In this document: in pieces, positions 25,755 to 34,397 of the stretch | Layout of the letters: every line of letters begins with the position of its first letter | Numbering within the stretch: the first letter of the stretch is position 1 | Assembly (NCBI GenBank): GCA_965200525.1 | Contig: OZ241368.1 | Span: forward strand, 5,394,001 to 5,458,000 | From: JANNPJ01 sp965200525 | Lineage (GTDB): Bacteria > Actinomycetota > Actinomycetes > Actinomycetales > Kineosporiaceae | DNA length: 64,000 bases | Direction of reading: 5' to 3' | Program-made: the position numbers and the translations under genes | The notes under the pieces: model-generated | The model's input: the letters and a program-made list of their open reading frames with translations, nothing else | What the model was told of the DNA's origin: nothing | The model's database searches: none

Positions 25755-26525
25755 TCAGCCCCGGGTCTCCAGGCCGGCCCGCCGGGCCTTGAGCTGGGCC
25801 TGGAACAGCAACGGCCGGAGCACGTCGCCCTGCACGGTGGGGTCGTCGAAGGCCAGTGCGCTCTCCACCTTGAGGTTGCCCGGCACCTTGCGCAGGGTCG
25901 ACCAGACCACCCGCGACGGGATGACGAAGCAGGCCGACTCGAGGGTGAACCGGGTGATCAGGGGCAGGTGGGTGGGCAGTGCCGGCTCCTGCGACATGCA
26001 CAGCACGCCGCCCTCGCTGACGTTCAGGGCCTGCCCGACGAGCGCGTCGGGCAGGTCCGGAAGCACGTCGTAGACCCCGCTGTCCTTGAGCAGCCGCTGT
26101 CGTTCGTCGTGCAGGGTGTCGAGGTCGCGGCGGATCTCCAGATCGACGGTCAGCTTCCAGGGCACCCGGAAGTACTGCCGGCGCTCGTCCCGCCGGGTCG
26201 GCCCGGTGATCCGCAGCCGCCAGACCCGCACGCCGTACGACGTCGTGGTCTGGGCCTCGAAGGCGGTGGGCAGCACGCAGTGCCCGCGAGGGGTGAGCCA
26301 CTGCAGCCAGCACTCGGCGTCGTCCTGGGGCAGTTCGACGTTACCGGCGAAGGTCGGGGCGGCCACCAGGTAGCCGATGATCTTGCCCTTCTTGTCCAGC
26401 ATGACGTCCTCGATCCGGGACGCCACCTCGCTGGCCTTCTCCTCGGCGTCCGGGTCGTCGAGCGCGCCCAGGGACAGCCGGACCAGGTCGTTGGCGTCCG
26501 GAACGTCCGCCGCCCTGCCGGCCAT
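25755..26525 (-). CDS. PilZ-domain protein, probable c-di-GMP receptor
   Basis: 256 residues. An N-terminal YcgR-like beta domain (residues about 25-110) precedes a PilZ domain with the switch motif RRDERRQYFRVP (RxxxR) and NVSEGGVLC, the N/DxSxxG motif. Both binding motifs for cyclic di-GMP are intact. The arrangement resembles flagellar-brake proteins, but no flagellar gene is in view. A link to the Tad pilus or cell-envelope enzymes is possible but only inferred. Confidence 0.85.
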   Translation of the reverse strand: MAGRAADVPDANDLVRLSLGALDDPDAEEKASEVASRIEDVMLDKKGKIIGYLVAAPTFAGNVELPQDDAECWLQWLTPRGHCVLPTAFEAQTTTSYGVRVWRLRITGPTRRDERRQYFRVPWKLTVDLEIRRDLDTLHDERQRLLKDSGVYDVLPDLPDALVGQALNVSEGGVLCMSQEPALPTHLPLITRFTLESACFVIPSRVVWSTLRKVPGNLKVESALAFDDPTVQGDVLRPLLFQAQLKARRAGLETRG

Positions 26526-26686
26526 GCCACCTCCACGTCTCGATCGGCGGCATCGCGCGCCGGGCGCGGTTCAGGCGCCGTCAGACCCCCAGGATCGGCT
26601 CATTGCGGGCCCGCCTTGAGCGTTCCCGGGCCGGGCCGGGCGATATCCAGGCGCGAACTGCCTCAGCGGTCACATACCCTGATCCG

Positions 26687-28093
26687 GTGAGCGCACCTTT
26701 GCATCCCATCGCGACGTCTGATGTCTTCCCTGGCGGTTCGGCCCCCGAGACCGCCGCTGCCGCCCTCGAGGCCGGCCTGGACGTCTGGCGTGACCTGCCC
26801 GCCGCCCAGCAGCCGCAATGGCCCGACCCGGCCGCGCTGGCCGCGGTGACGGCCGAGCTGTCCACCGTGCCGCCGCTGGTGTTCGCGGGCGAGTGCGACC
26901 TGCTGCGCGAGCAGATCGCGGCCGCCGCCCGCGGTGAGGCCTTCCTGCTCCAGGGCGGTGACTGTGCCGAGACCTTCGCCGAGGCCACGGCCGACCGGAT
27001 CCGCAACAAGATCAAGACCATCCTGCAGATGGCGGTCGTGCTGACCTACGGCGCCAGCATGCCGGTGGTCAAGCTCGGCCGGATGGCCGGCCAGTACAGC
27101 AAGCCGCGCAGCAGCGTGCTGGAGACCCGCGAGGGCGTGACCCTGCCGGCCTACCGCGGTGACGCGATCAACGGCTTCGCGTTCGATCCCGACGTGCGCC
27201 GGCCCGACCCGCAGCGGCTGCTCAAGGCGTACCACACCAGCAGTTCGACGCTGAACCTGATCCGGGCCTTCACCAAGGGCGGGTTCGCCGACCTGCGCCA
27301 GATCCACGAGTGGAACCGCGGCTTCATGAGCAGCCCGGCCAACGCCCGCTACGAGGTGATGGCCCGCGACATCGACCGGGCGATGAAGTTCATGGCCGCC
27401 TGCGGTGGCGACGGCGACTCGCTGCGCACGGTCGACTTCTACTCCAGCCACGAGGGTCTGCTGCTCGACTACGAGCGGGCGCTGACCCGGATCGACTCGC
27501 GCACCGGCTCGCCCTACAACGTGTCCGCGCACTTCGTCTGGATCGGCGAGCGGACCCGCCAGCTGGACGGCGCCCACGTCGACCTGATGTCGCGGGTGCG
27601 CAACCCGATCGGGGTCAAGATCGGCCCCAAGACCACCCCGGACGAGTTGATGGCCCTGGTCGACAAGCTCGACCCCGAGCGCGAGCCGGGCCGGCTGACC
27701 CTGGTCAGCCGGATGGGCGCGGGCACCATCCGCAAGGTGCTGCCGGCCCTGGTCGAGACGACCAAGCGCGAGGGCGTGCCGGCGCTGTGGATCACCGACC
27801 CGATGCACGGCAACACCTTCGAGGCGGCGTCCGGCTACAAGACCCGCCGGTTCGACGACGTGCTCGACGAGGTCCGTGGCTTCTTCGAGGTGCATGCCGC
27901 CGTGGGTACCGTTCCGGGCGGCTTGCACGTGGAGCTGACCGGCGACGACGTCACCGAGTGCCTGGGTGGGTCGGAGCAGATCGACGAGGCCGACCTGGCC
28001 ACCCGCTACGAGACGCTGTGCGACCCCCGGCTGAACCACCAGCAGTCCCTGGAGATGTCCTTCCTGGTGGCGGAGATGCTGGCCGAGCGCTGA
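26687..28093 (+). CDS. aroG: Class II 3-deoxy-D-arabino-heptulosonate-7-phosphate synthase
   Basis: 468 residues from GTG 26687 (VSAPLHPIA); an ORF start at 26603 gives an unneeded extension. Class II motifs: LLQGGDCAETF, RMAGQYSKPRSS, FYSSHEGLLLDYE and WITDPMHGNTF. It condenses phosphoenolpyruvate and erythrose-4-phosphate, the first step of the shikimate pathway. Length and motifs fit the plant/mycobacterial type (Rv2178c). No ribosome site is obvious, so the transcript may be leaderless. Confidence 0.95.
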   Translation: MSAPLHPIATSDVFPGGSAPETAAAALEAGLDVWRDLPAAQQPQWPDPAALAAVTAELSTVPPLVFAGECDLLREQIAAAARGEAFLLQGGDCAETFAEATADRIRNKIKTILQMAVVLTYGASMPVVKLGRMAGQYSKPRSSVLETREGVTLPAYRGDAINGFAFDPDVRRPDPQRLLKAYHTSSSTLNLIRAFTKGGFADLRQIHEWNRGFMSSPANARYEVMARDIDRAMKFMAACGGDGDSLRTVDFYSSHEGLLLDYERALTRIDSRTGSPYNVSAHFVWIGERTRQLDGAHVDLMSRVRNPIGVKIGPKTTPDELMALVDKLDPEREPGRLTLVSRMGAGTIRKVLPALVETTKREGVPALWITDPMHGNTFEAASGYKTRRFDDVLDEVRGFFEVHAAVGTVPGGLHVELTGDDVTECLGGSEQIDEADLATRYETLCDPRLNHQQSLEMSFLVAEMLAER

Positions 28094-28164
28094 CTCGCTG
28101 CTCGTCGGCTCCCCGCCACGCAGTGGTGGCGTGAGTGGCTCTGGGTGAGTGGGAGAATGATCGG

Positions 28165-28761
28165 GTGCCGGAGCCGTCCTCGTCGTCCTCGTCCCGGGTC
28201 CTGCCCCCGGGGCAGCGGCTGGCCAACGGCTTCCCGGTGCGGCACTACGGCCCGGTGCCGCGGTTCCGGCCCGACCGGTGGCGGCTGACCGTCAACGGCG
28301 CCACCAAGGACGGCGAGGAGCACCACCTCGACGTCGAGGCGTTCGCCGCCCTGCCGCGCGACCGAGTGGTCGGCGACCTGCACTGCGTCTCCAAGTGGTC
28401 GGTCCTCGACAACACCTGGGAAGGCGTGCTGGCCCGCACCCTGACCGACGCCGTCCCCCCGGCCGACGACGTCACCCACGTGATGGCCTGGGCCGAGTAC
28501 GGCTACTCGGCCAACCTGCGGCTCGACGACTTCGTCTCGGCCCGGACCATCCTGGCCACCCACCACAACGGTCTGGCCCTGACCGCTGAGCACGGCTGGC
28601 CGCTGCGCTTGGTCATCCCGCACCTGTACGGCTGGAAGGGCCCGAAGTGGCTGCGGATGATCGAGTACCTGACCTCGGAGCGGCGCGGCTACTGGGAGGA
28701 ACGCGGCTACCACACCGAGGGCAACCCCTGGCGGGAGCAGCGCTACTCCTACCAGGAGTGA
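28165..28761 (+). CDS. Sulfite oxidase-like molybdopterin oxidoreductase
   Basis: 198 residues from GTG 28165; GTG 28135 is the other option. The core has the SuoX/YedY-type fold: FRPDRWRLTVNG, the Mo-ligand Cys in DLHCVSKWS, and GWPLRLVIPHLYGWKGPKWL. No Tat signal is present, so it appears cytoplasmic, unlike YedY. About half the size of true sulfite oxidases because the heme and dimerisation domains are missing. Substrate unknown. It ends the conserved block before the accessory insert. Confidence 0.8.
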   Translation: MPEPSSSSSSRVLPPGQRLANGFPVRHYGPVPRFRPDRWRLTVNGATKDGEEHHLDVEAFAALPRDRVVGDLHCVSKWSVLDNTWEGVLARTLTDAVPPADDVTHVMAWAEYGYSANLRLDDFVSARTILATHHNGLALTAEHGWPLRLVIPHLYGWKGPKWLRMIEYLTSERRGYWEERGYHTEGNPWREQRYSYQE

Positions 28762-28905
28762 TCGTTCCACTTCAGCAACTACGGCCTCGGTCATGGGATC
28801 GGCGGTCTCACATCACCAGCAGTTGGATCAGCCCTACCACGAAGGAGCCAGCAGCGAACAGCACCTCGGCGACGGCCAAAATATCGAGACTCTCGGCCGC
28901 GATGG

Positions 28906-29283
28906 GTGTCAATGGGGCAGCAGCCGAGGCGACGGCGGGAGATAGGGATCCTGGGATGCGGCGCCTCTGTTGTGCCTTTGTCTGAAAGCTTCGTGCGTGC
29001 CGACCGCGTCGTTGCTTGGCGAAGGGCCAGGGAACGAGCTTTCGTCTATGACTCGTCCCGTCCCTTGTCGCGTGAAGCAGTGATTCGGATAGACAAGGAA
29101 CTGGAAAACGAGCAGCGGCGACTGTTAACTGAGTTGCGAGGGGCCTTGCGCGACCTTCGTGCCGCATCTTCCAATGAGCGCGCAGCGATCGCAATGGCTG
29201 CCGAGAACGTTCGGATTGCCACAGCGAGATTGCGTCAAGCTGAACTGGATGCCGTGGCGGCGAATGGCAAGGTTCCCGTGTGA
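28906..29283 (+). CDS. Orphan coiled-coil protein with TTA codon
   Basis: Up to 125 residues; a GTG at 28993 would give 96 and excludes a low-complexity start. The C-terminal 70 residues are a likely coiled coil (IRIDKELENEQRRLLTELRG and following). Codon use differs from its neighbours: TTA at 29125-29127, several TTG, CGA, GAA and GTT. No ribosome site or family recognised. Probably acquired, or a young gene. Confidence 0.4.
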   Translation: MSMGQQPRRRREIGILGCGASVVPLSESFVRADRVVAWRRARERAFVYDSSRPLSREAVIRIDKELENEQRRLLTELRGALRDLRAASSNERAAIAMAAENVRIATARLRQAELDAVAANGKVPV

Positions 29284-29352
29284 GGCTGCGGCCGAGTCAA
29301 GGCTGCCGGCACATGAGTTAGACCGCCTATGATGCGTGCTGGATTTGTGAAT

Positions 29353-29607
29353 TCAACCCAGCCCCTGGACGAGAAGAAGGTGGACTTCTGACCGATCCTC
29401 GACAATCAAGTAGATGACCTGGCCTGCTGCGCCCGGACCGAAGGCCCAGCGCCGGACGGGTCCGTCCTGGTTCGCCTCGTGCTGCGGCCGTCCCGCCCAG
29501 GGTTTCACCTCCAGCACCGAAAGCACCTCGGCGTAGGAGAGCAACGCCTCATCGGGTAGCGCCGCAACTTGTTCCATCACGGGACCATCGGGTATCAGGC
29601 TGTACAC
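29353..29607 (-). CDS. RelE/ParE-like toxin candidate
   Basis: 84 residues. The helix EALLSYAEVLSVLEVKPW followed by VRRWAFGPGAAGQVIYLIVE and VHLLLVQGLG resembles the alpha-beta core of RelE/ParE-like proteins (R-x-W-x-F-G ... I-Y-L-V-x-D). Its GTG directly follows the stop of the upstream partner with no gap. Size fits family toxins (80-100 residues). If RelE-like it would cut mRNA on ribosomes; this is inference. Confidence 0.6.
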   Translation of the reverse strand: MYSLIPDGPVMEQVAALPDEALLSYAEVLSVLEVKPWAGRPQHEANQDGPVRRWAFGPGAAGQVIYLIVEDRSEVHLLLVQGLG

Positions 29608-29940
29608 CTACCGGCCCAGCCGTCGCTCTATCAGAGCTCGCATGTCTTCGATCGGGACCGCGCCGGGATTCGATCCGGTTCGCTCGATCTGTTCTGCCTT
29701 GGCCAGCATCCGGAAGTGTGACCCCAGATCCTTGAGTTCGGCGTAGGCCAGGTGCCGCCACTTGTTCAGCAACGAATGGATGGCCGTGATGTCCTTCTCC
29801 TGTTTGGCCCTCTCCAGGACGATCTCCCACTCGCGGTCGAACTCGGAGGCCAGGGTGGGGGTCAGGCAGGCCCGGATGGCCTGCGGATCCGCGGCCGGCG
29901 GAACCGCGGCCGAATCGGGGATGCCTGCGGACAAGGACAC
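29608..29940 (-). CDS. DUF6247-like antitoxin candidate
   Basis: 110 residues from GTG 29940. Pattern ASEFDREWEIVLERAKQEKD, then ITAIHSLLNKWRHLAYAELK, resembles DUF6247-type proteins that sit before RelE-like genes in actinobacteria. Antitoxin-first order and zero spacing to the toxin fit a type II module. No ribbon-helix-helix or HTH motif is obvious, so autoregulation is uncertain. Confidence 0.55.
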   Translation of the reverse strand: MSLSAGIPDSAAVPPAADPQAIRACLTPTLASEFDREWEIVLERAKQEKDITAIHSLLNKWRHLAYAELKDLGSHFRMLAKAEQIERTGSNPGAVPIEDMRALIERRLGR

Positions 29941-30004
29941 GAAATCACCATAGCCAACACCACGGCTACAGCCGGGCTCTGGTGTTCCGATCCGGAGAGG
30001 GCCC

Positions 30005-30700
30005 TCAGCCGACTCGGCCGGGGCGGGTGGGGGCCAGGACGCCGCTCTTGCGGGCCAGGTACACCCAGTTCTGGGCCGTGCGCAGGCTGACGTCGCAGGC
30101 CCGCGCGATCTCCGGGCCGGGGCGCAGGCGGTTGCCGACGGCCCAGCGGTAATAGGCGGCGACGGCCCGCAGGAACGGCTCGTCGATCCGGCCGACCACC
30201 GGCGGCGGTGGGCACGGCGTCGTGTCGTCCTCGGTGGTGAGCGCCGGATCGGGAAAGGCCGGGGCCCGGTCCACGACCTCGCCGAAGAGCTCGCGCTGTC
30301 GCTGGGCCGGGATCTGGGCCCGCAGCGAGTCGAGGGCCCAGCCGGCCTGGCCGAGCCGGACCAGACGGGGGGCCCAACGGCGCAACTCCGGGGCCAGGGC
30401 GTAGCTGGCCAGCAGGGACAGGTCGGGTCCGGGCTCGCGGGCCTGCTCGGCGAACCGCCGGCCGTCGGCCCCGCCGTCGATCAGCGCCCCGACCACGGCC
30501 GCGGGGAAGCCGGCCAGGGCCCGCAGCATGCCCGCGGTGAGCTCGCAGCCACGCCCGTCCAGGTAGAACTCGCTGACGAACCACCGGTCCCCGTCCCGCG
30601 ACAGCCGCAGCCAGAGCGGGCCGGGAACGGCGTCGACCTCGACCCGGACCCAGCCCCCCCGACCGCTGAGCCAGCGGTAGGGCGGCCCCTGATCGGTCAT
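30005..30700 (-). CDS. HTH-containing protein of unknown function
   Basis: 231 residues. The N-terminal 150 residues show no recognised domain. The C-terminal 60 carry FLRAVAAYYRWAVGNRLRPG, then EIARACDVSLRTAQNWVYLA, a helix-turn-helix of a type common in actinobacterial proteins, where the final helix precedes a GVLAP-like turn. It lies 69 bp downstream of the PASTA kinase on the same strand. May bind DNA; targets unknown. Confidence 0.6.
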   Translation of the reverse strand: MTDQGPPYRWLSGRGGWVRVEVDAVPGPLWLRLSRDGDRWFVSEFYLDGRGCELTAGMLRALAGFPAAVVGALIDGGADGRRFAEQAREPGPDLSLLASYALAPELRRWAPRLVRLGQAGWALDSLRAQIPAQRQRELFGEVVDRAPAFPDPALTTEDDTTPCPPPPVVGRIDEPFLRAVAAYYRWAVGNRLRPGPEIARACDVSLRTAQNWVYLARKSGVLAPTRPGRVG

Positions 30701-30769
30701 GACAGGCAGGTCTACCGCAGCCGCAGGTAGGTTCCAACGACTACTCGGGGGGTGTCGAGAACTACCCGC

Positions 30770-32722
30770 TCAGCCCAGGGTGAGGACGACGTGGCTGTTC
30801 GCCGGGGCCGGGCCGGTGACGCTCTGCGCGACCACGGTGTTCTTGAAGAACCCCCCGCCCTGCCGGTCGACCTGGAAGCCCAGTTGCTGCAACTGCTGCC
30901 GGGCCTGGTTGAAGTTCTGGCCGACGACGTTGGGCACGTCGACCTGCGCCGGCTGCTGGACCACGACCAGGGTGATCGTGGTGCCCTTGGGCAGGGTCTG
31001 GCCCTGTGCCTGCGGCACCGGGTTCTGGCCGGTCACGGTGCCGGCGGCCGGGCCGCCGTCGGCGTAGGGCTGGGGCTGGGTGGCCACGACGAAGCCGTGG
31101 CTCTTGAGCAGGCTGGTCGCGTCCTGGACGTTCTGGCCGACCACGTTGTCGAGCACCACCGGCTCGACGCCCTTGCTGAGGTTCAGCGTCACCTTGCGGT
31201 TGACGGCGATCCTGGTGCCCTTCTTGGGTGTGGTCGAGATCACCTGACCCTCGGGCACCGTGCTGCTGAACTTCTTCTTGGTCACGCCGAGCGGCAGCCC
31301 GGCGCCCCGGATCGCGGTGCCGGCGGCGTCCTCGGACTGTCCACTCACGTCGGGGACGGCGATCAGGTGCTGGCCGAGGCTCACGACCAGCACCACGGTG
31401 CCGTTCTTCTTGACCCGGTCGCCGGCCCCGGGATCGGTCGAGATGACCTGCCCGGTGGCCACCTCGGTGCTGTAGGCGCTCTTTCGCTGTGCGTGCAGGC
31501 CACTGCTCGACAGCAGGCGCTCGGCGTCGGAGGCCCGCCGGCCGGCCAGCGGCGGGGTGTGGGTGTACGACCCCGGGCCGCCGGTGAACCACCAGACCCC
31601 GGTACAGATCAGCAGGACGACGACGAGAGCCCCGCCGACGGCGGCCAGGCCCTGCCGTCGACGGTCGCCGAGAAAACCGGGCGGAACCGGTTCGTCGTCG
31701 TGCACCCGCAGCCGGGGGACCATCGGCCGGCCGCCCCGGCGGGACACGGACAGGGTCCGGGTCGGCTGCGGCGCGACCGCGGCCGCGGGTGCGCCCGGCT
31801 GGTGAAGCTCGGTGCGGACGGCGTCGATCCGCAGGGTGACCGCGTCGGCGGACCGGACGTCGAGCTGCCCGGCCGGCACCCGGGCCTGGGCCGCGTGCAG
31901 GTCGGCCAGCAGCCGGCCGGCGTCCGGCGGGCGCAGGTCGGGGTCGTGGCTGGTCGCCTCCAGCACCACCTCGTCGAAGGCGACCGGCAGTTCGGGCGAC
32001 AGCGTGCTCGGCGCCGGCACGGTCTCGTGCACGTGCCGGTAGGCCACCTGCAACGGGTCGCTGCCGGTGAACGGCTGCTTGCCGGTGAGCAGTTCGAACA
32101 GCATGATCCCGGCCGCGTAGACGTCGGCCCGCGCGTCGGCGATGCCGCGGCTGACCAGCTCGGGGGCCAAGTAGGCGACCGTGCCGAGCAGTTCGCCGCC
32201 GGCCGTGCTGCTGATCGGCGCGGTCACCGCCCGGGCCAGGCCGAAGTCGGCGACCTTGATCCGGCCGTCGTCGGTGAGGATGACGTTCTCGGGCTTGACG
32301 TCGCGGTGCACGATCCCGGCCCGGTGGGCGGCCGCGAGGGCGCCCAGCACCGGCTCGAGCACGGACACGCTCTCGCGCGGGGTCAGGGCGCCGCGCTCGG
32401 TCAGCACGTCGCGCAGCGTGCGGCCGGGCAGGTACTCCATGGCCAGGTACAGCACCGGGCCGTCGGAGCCCTGGTCGAAGACCTGGACCACGTTGGGGTG
32501 CGACAGCCGGGCGGCGGCCCGGGCCTCGCGCACGAAGCGGGAGACGAACTCCTGGTCGACGGACAGGTGCTCGTGCATCACCTTCAGTGCGATCTCACGA
32601 TCGAGCCGGCGGTCGAGGGCGAGGTAGACCGTCGCCATTCCGCCCCGGGCGATCCGCGACTCGACCAGGTACCGGTCGTCGACCACGCGGCCGACCAGCG
32701 GGTCCTGCAGAGTCGTGTCCAC
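30770..32722 (-). CDS. pknL: PknL/PknB-like Ser/Thr kinase with four PASTA domains
   Basis: 650 residues. Kinase domain 15-270: glycine loop IARGGMATVYLA, Lys47 in EIALKVM, HRDVKPENVIL and DFGLARA. Juxtamembrane region to about 365, then membrane helix GLAAVGGALVVVLLICTGVW and four PASTA repeats (VPDVSGQSEDAA, LDNVVGQNVQDA, VPNVVGQNFNQA plus a more divergent first). PASTA domains bind peptidoglycan fragments or lipid II. Position next to the Rv2175c-like gene matches M. tuberculosis pknL (Rv2176), which lacks PASTA domains. Confidence 0.92.
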   Translation of the reverse strand: MDTTLQDPLVGRVVDDRYLVESRIARGGMATVYLALDRRLDREIALKVMHEHLSVDQEFVSRFVREARAAARLSHPNVVQVFDQGSDGPVLYLAMEYLPGRTLRDVLTERGALTPRESVSVLEPVLGALAAAHRAGIVHRDVKPENVILTDDGRIKVADFGLARAVTAPISSTAGGELLGTVAYLAPELVSRGIADARADVYAAGIMLFELLTGKQPFTGSDPLQVAYRHVHETVPAPSTLSPELPVAFDEVVLEATSHDPDLRPPDAGRLLADLHAAQARVPAGQLDVRSADAVTLRIDAVRTELHQPGAPAAAVAPQPTRTLSVSRRGGRPMVPRLRVHDDEPVPPGFLGDRRRQGLAAVGGALVVVLLICTGVWWFTGGPGSYTHTPPLAGRRASDAERLLSSSGLHAQRKSAYSTEVATGQVISTDPGAGDRVKKNGTVVLVVSLGQHLIAVPDVSGQSEDAAGTAIRGAGLPLGVTKKKFSSTVPEGQVISTTPKKGTRIAVNRKVTLNLSKGVEPVVLDNVVGQNVQDATSLLKSHGFVVATQPQPYADGGPAAGTVTGQNPVPQAQGQTLPKGTTITLVVVQQPAQVDVPNVVGQNFNQARQQLQQLGFQVDRQGGGFFKNTVVAQSVTGPAPANSHVVLTLG

Positions 32723-32775
32723 GGCGCGAGTCTAAGGCCGGGGGTGCCCGGGGGGCCCGTACCGATCCCGCATCG

Positions 32776-34281
32776 TCACCGGAACCGTAACTTGAGAGTA
32801 CGGACGGTAGCCACATAACGCCGGGTATCGGCGAACATGCCGTGCTTGGCCACTGACGACAACCCCTGGTAATACCCGGCCAGGGCGGTCTGCTCATCGT
32901 GTCGCGCGGTCAGGGTGGCCAGCAGCACCACCCCGGCGGTGATGTTGTCGACCGGGTCGAGCAGGTCGAGCCGGCGGCCGATCAGCTCGCCGGCCCAGGT
33001 TCCGGTCGAGGGCAGTACCTGCATCACGCCGACGGCGTTGGCCGGGGACACCTGCCGCTGGTCGAAGCCGGACTCGATCGAGCCCACGGCCAGGGCCAGG
33101 GCCGGGTCCACCCGGTAGTCGTGCGCCGTCCGCCGGATCTGGTCGCGGATCTGGGCCCGGTCCACCACCGGCCCGCGGGCCAGCGCGGCCCGGTTCGCGG
33201 CGGCGGCCCGGGTCACGGCGTCCGGATAGGTCCGGCCCAGGAAGGACGACGGCGCCTCGGCCCCCGAGCGGCCGGCCCGGCGGGCGGCGGCCGGGCTGCC
33301 GACGGTGGTGCCGACCGGCACCAGCAACCGCCGTCCGGGCTGGATCGCGGTCCGGCTCTGCAGGTGGTTGACGGCCAGCACGGCCGCGACGGCGACGCCG
33401 TACCGGCGGGCGATCGCGGTCACCGTCTCGCCCCGGCGGACGACGTGGGCGCTGGTGGTGCCGACCGGCCGGCCCGCCCGCGCCACCGCTCCGGGCAGCA
33501 CCAGTTTCGCCCCCGGCCGGATCACGTCCGGGTGGCCGGTCAGCCGGTTGGCCCGGATCACCTCTGCCGTCGGTACGCCGTAGCGGGCCGCGATCGCGCT
33601 GACCAAGTCGCCGGACCGGACCACGTGCACCACCGGCCGCTGCCGGCCCCTCGGGGGCTTGCTGGTGGTGGTGGCCGAGGTTCGTAAGGAGGGCAGGACC
33701 AGCAACTGGCCCGGCCGGATGACCCGGCCCGGCCGGAGCCCGTTGGCGGCCAGCACGGAGCGGACCGAGGAGCCGCTGCGGGCCGCGATCGCCTCGACCG
33801 TGTCGCCCTCGCGGACCCGGTACGACAGGGCCGGGGCGCCGCTGTCGTCGACCGGGTGCAGCCCGGCGGCGGCGGCCCGGCGGCGGGCCACGCTGTCGTC
33901 GCCAGCCGGTGGCACCGGCACCGACAACTGGCGGCCGGCCTCGATCTTGTCGGCATCGGTCATGCCGTTGACCAGGGCCAGGGCTCGCACGTCGGTGCCG
34001 TGCCGGCGGGCGATCCCGGTCAGCGAGTCGCCGTCCCGGACTAGGTATGTGGTCCAGCCCGGGCCTCCGGCCACCACCGCGGCGATCAGCACCGGCAGGC
34101 CGGCCGCCCGGAACGAGTCTCGTGGCGTGGCGACCCGCTCGCCGACCAGCCGGGTGCGCCGCAGCAAGGCCTCGACCGCGGGGGAGAGGGTCCGGGAGCC
34201 AGCGGTTTTCCGGTGCCGGGCGCTCGGGAGCAAGGTCGGGCGGGTCGGCCGGTCAGGAGGCCGGTTGCGCAGATCGGGCAT
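32776..34281 (-). CDS. LysM (x4) lytic transglycosylase
   Basis: 501 residues. A basic start is followed by a membrane segment (AAGLPVLIAAVVAGG), four LysM domains beginning YLVRDGDSLTGIA, YRVREGDTVEAIA, VHVVRSGDLVSAIA and AHVVRRGETVTAIA, then a C-terminal SLT domain (catalytic Glu in VGSIESGFD; AVGVMQVLPSTGTW; AGYYQG). It cleaves peptidoglycan glycan strands outside the membrane. AAGGAG lies nine bases before ATG. 53 bp upstream of the PASTA kinase gene on the same strand, so probably co-transcribed with it. Confidence 0.9.
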   Translation of the reverse strand: MPDLRNRPPDRPTRPTLLPSARHRKTAGSRTLSPAVEALLRRTRLVGERVATPRDSFRAAGLPVLIAAVVAGGPGWTTYLVRDGDSLTGIARRHGTDVRALALVNGMTDADKIEAGRQLSVPVPPAGDDSVARRRAAAAGLHPVDDSGAPALSYRVREGDTVEAIAARSGSSVRSVLAANGLRPGRVIRPGQLLVLPSLRTSATTTSKPPRGRQRPVVHVVRSGDLVSAIAARYGVPTAEVIRANRLTGHPDVIRPGAKLVLPGAVARAGRPVGTTSAHVVRRGETVTAIARRYGVAVAAVLAVNHLQSRTAIQPGRRLLVPVGTTVGSPAAARRAGRSGAEAPSSFLGRTYPDAVTRAAAANRAALARGPVVDRAQIRDQIRRTAHDYRVDPALALAVGSIESGFDQRQVSPANAVGVMQVLPSTGTWAGELIGRRLDLLDPVDNITAGVVLLATLTARHDEQTALAGYYQGLSSVAKHGMFADTRRYVATVRTLKLRFR

Positions 34282-34343
34282 CGCCGCGCGCTCCTTCCGG
34301 CTCGCTGATTCTGATGTTCGGGCAGCGACAGAGAGTAGTAGAA

Positions 34344-34360
34344 GTAAGACTCAGAGTTAC
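34344..34360 (+). promoter_or_regulatory. Imperfect dyad in divergent promoter of SLT / Rv2175c-like genes
   Basis: GTAAGACTCAGAGTTAC has the symmetry GTAA-N2-CT-N-AG-N2-TTAC (13 of 17 positions agree with its reverse complement). It lies in an unusually AT-rich stretch of the 116-bp divergent gap. Such dyads are typical of MerR-like regulators; the Rv2175c-like protein next door is a candidate binder. Confidence 0.4.
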
Positions 34361-34397
34361 GGAGGTGAGAGATGACGGCTCGCCGTGGCAGGCTTGA

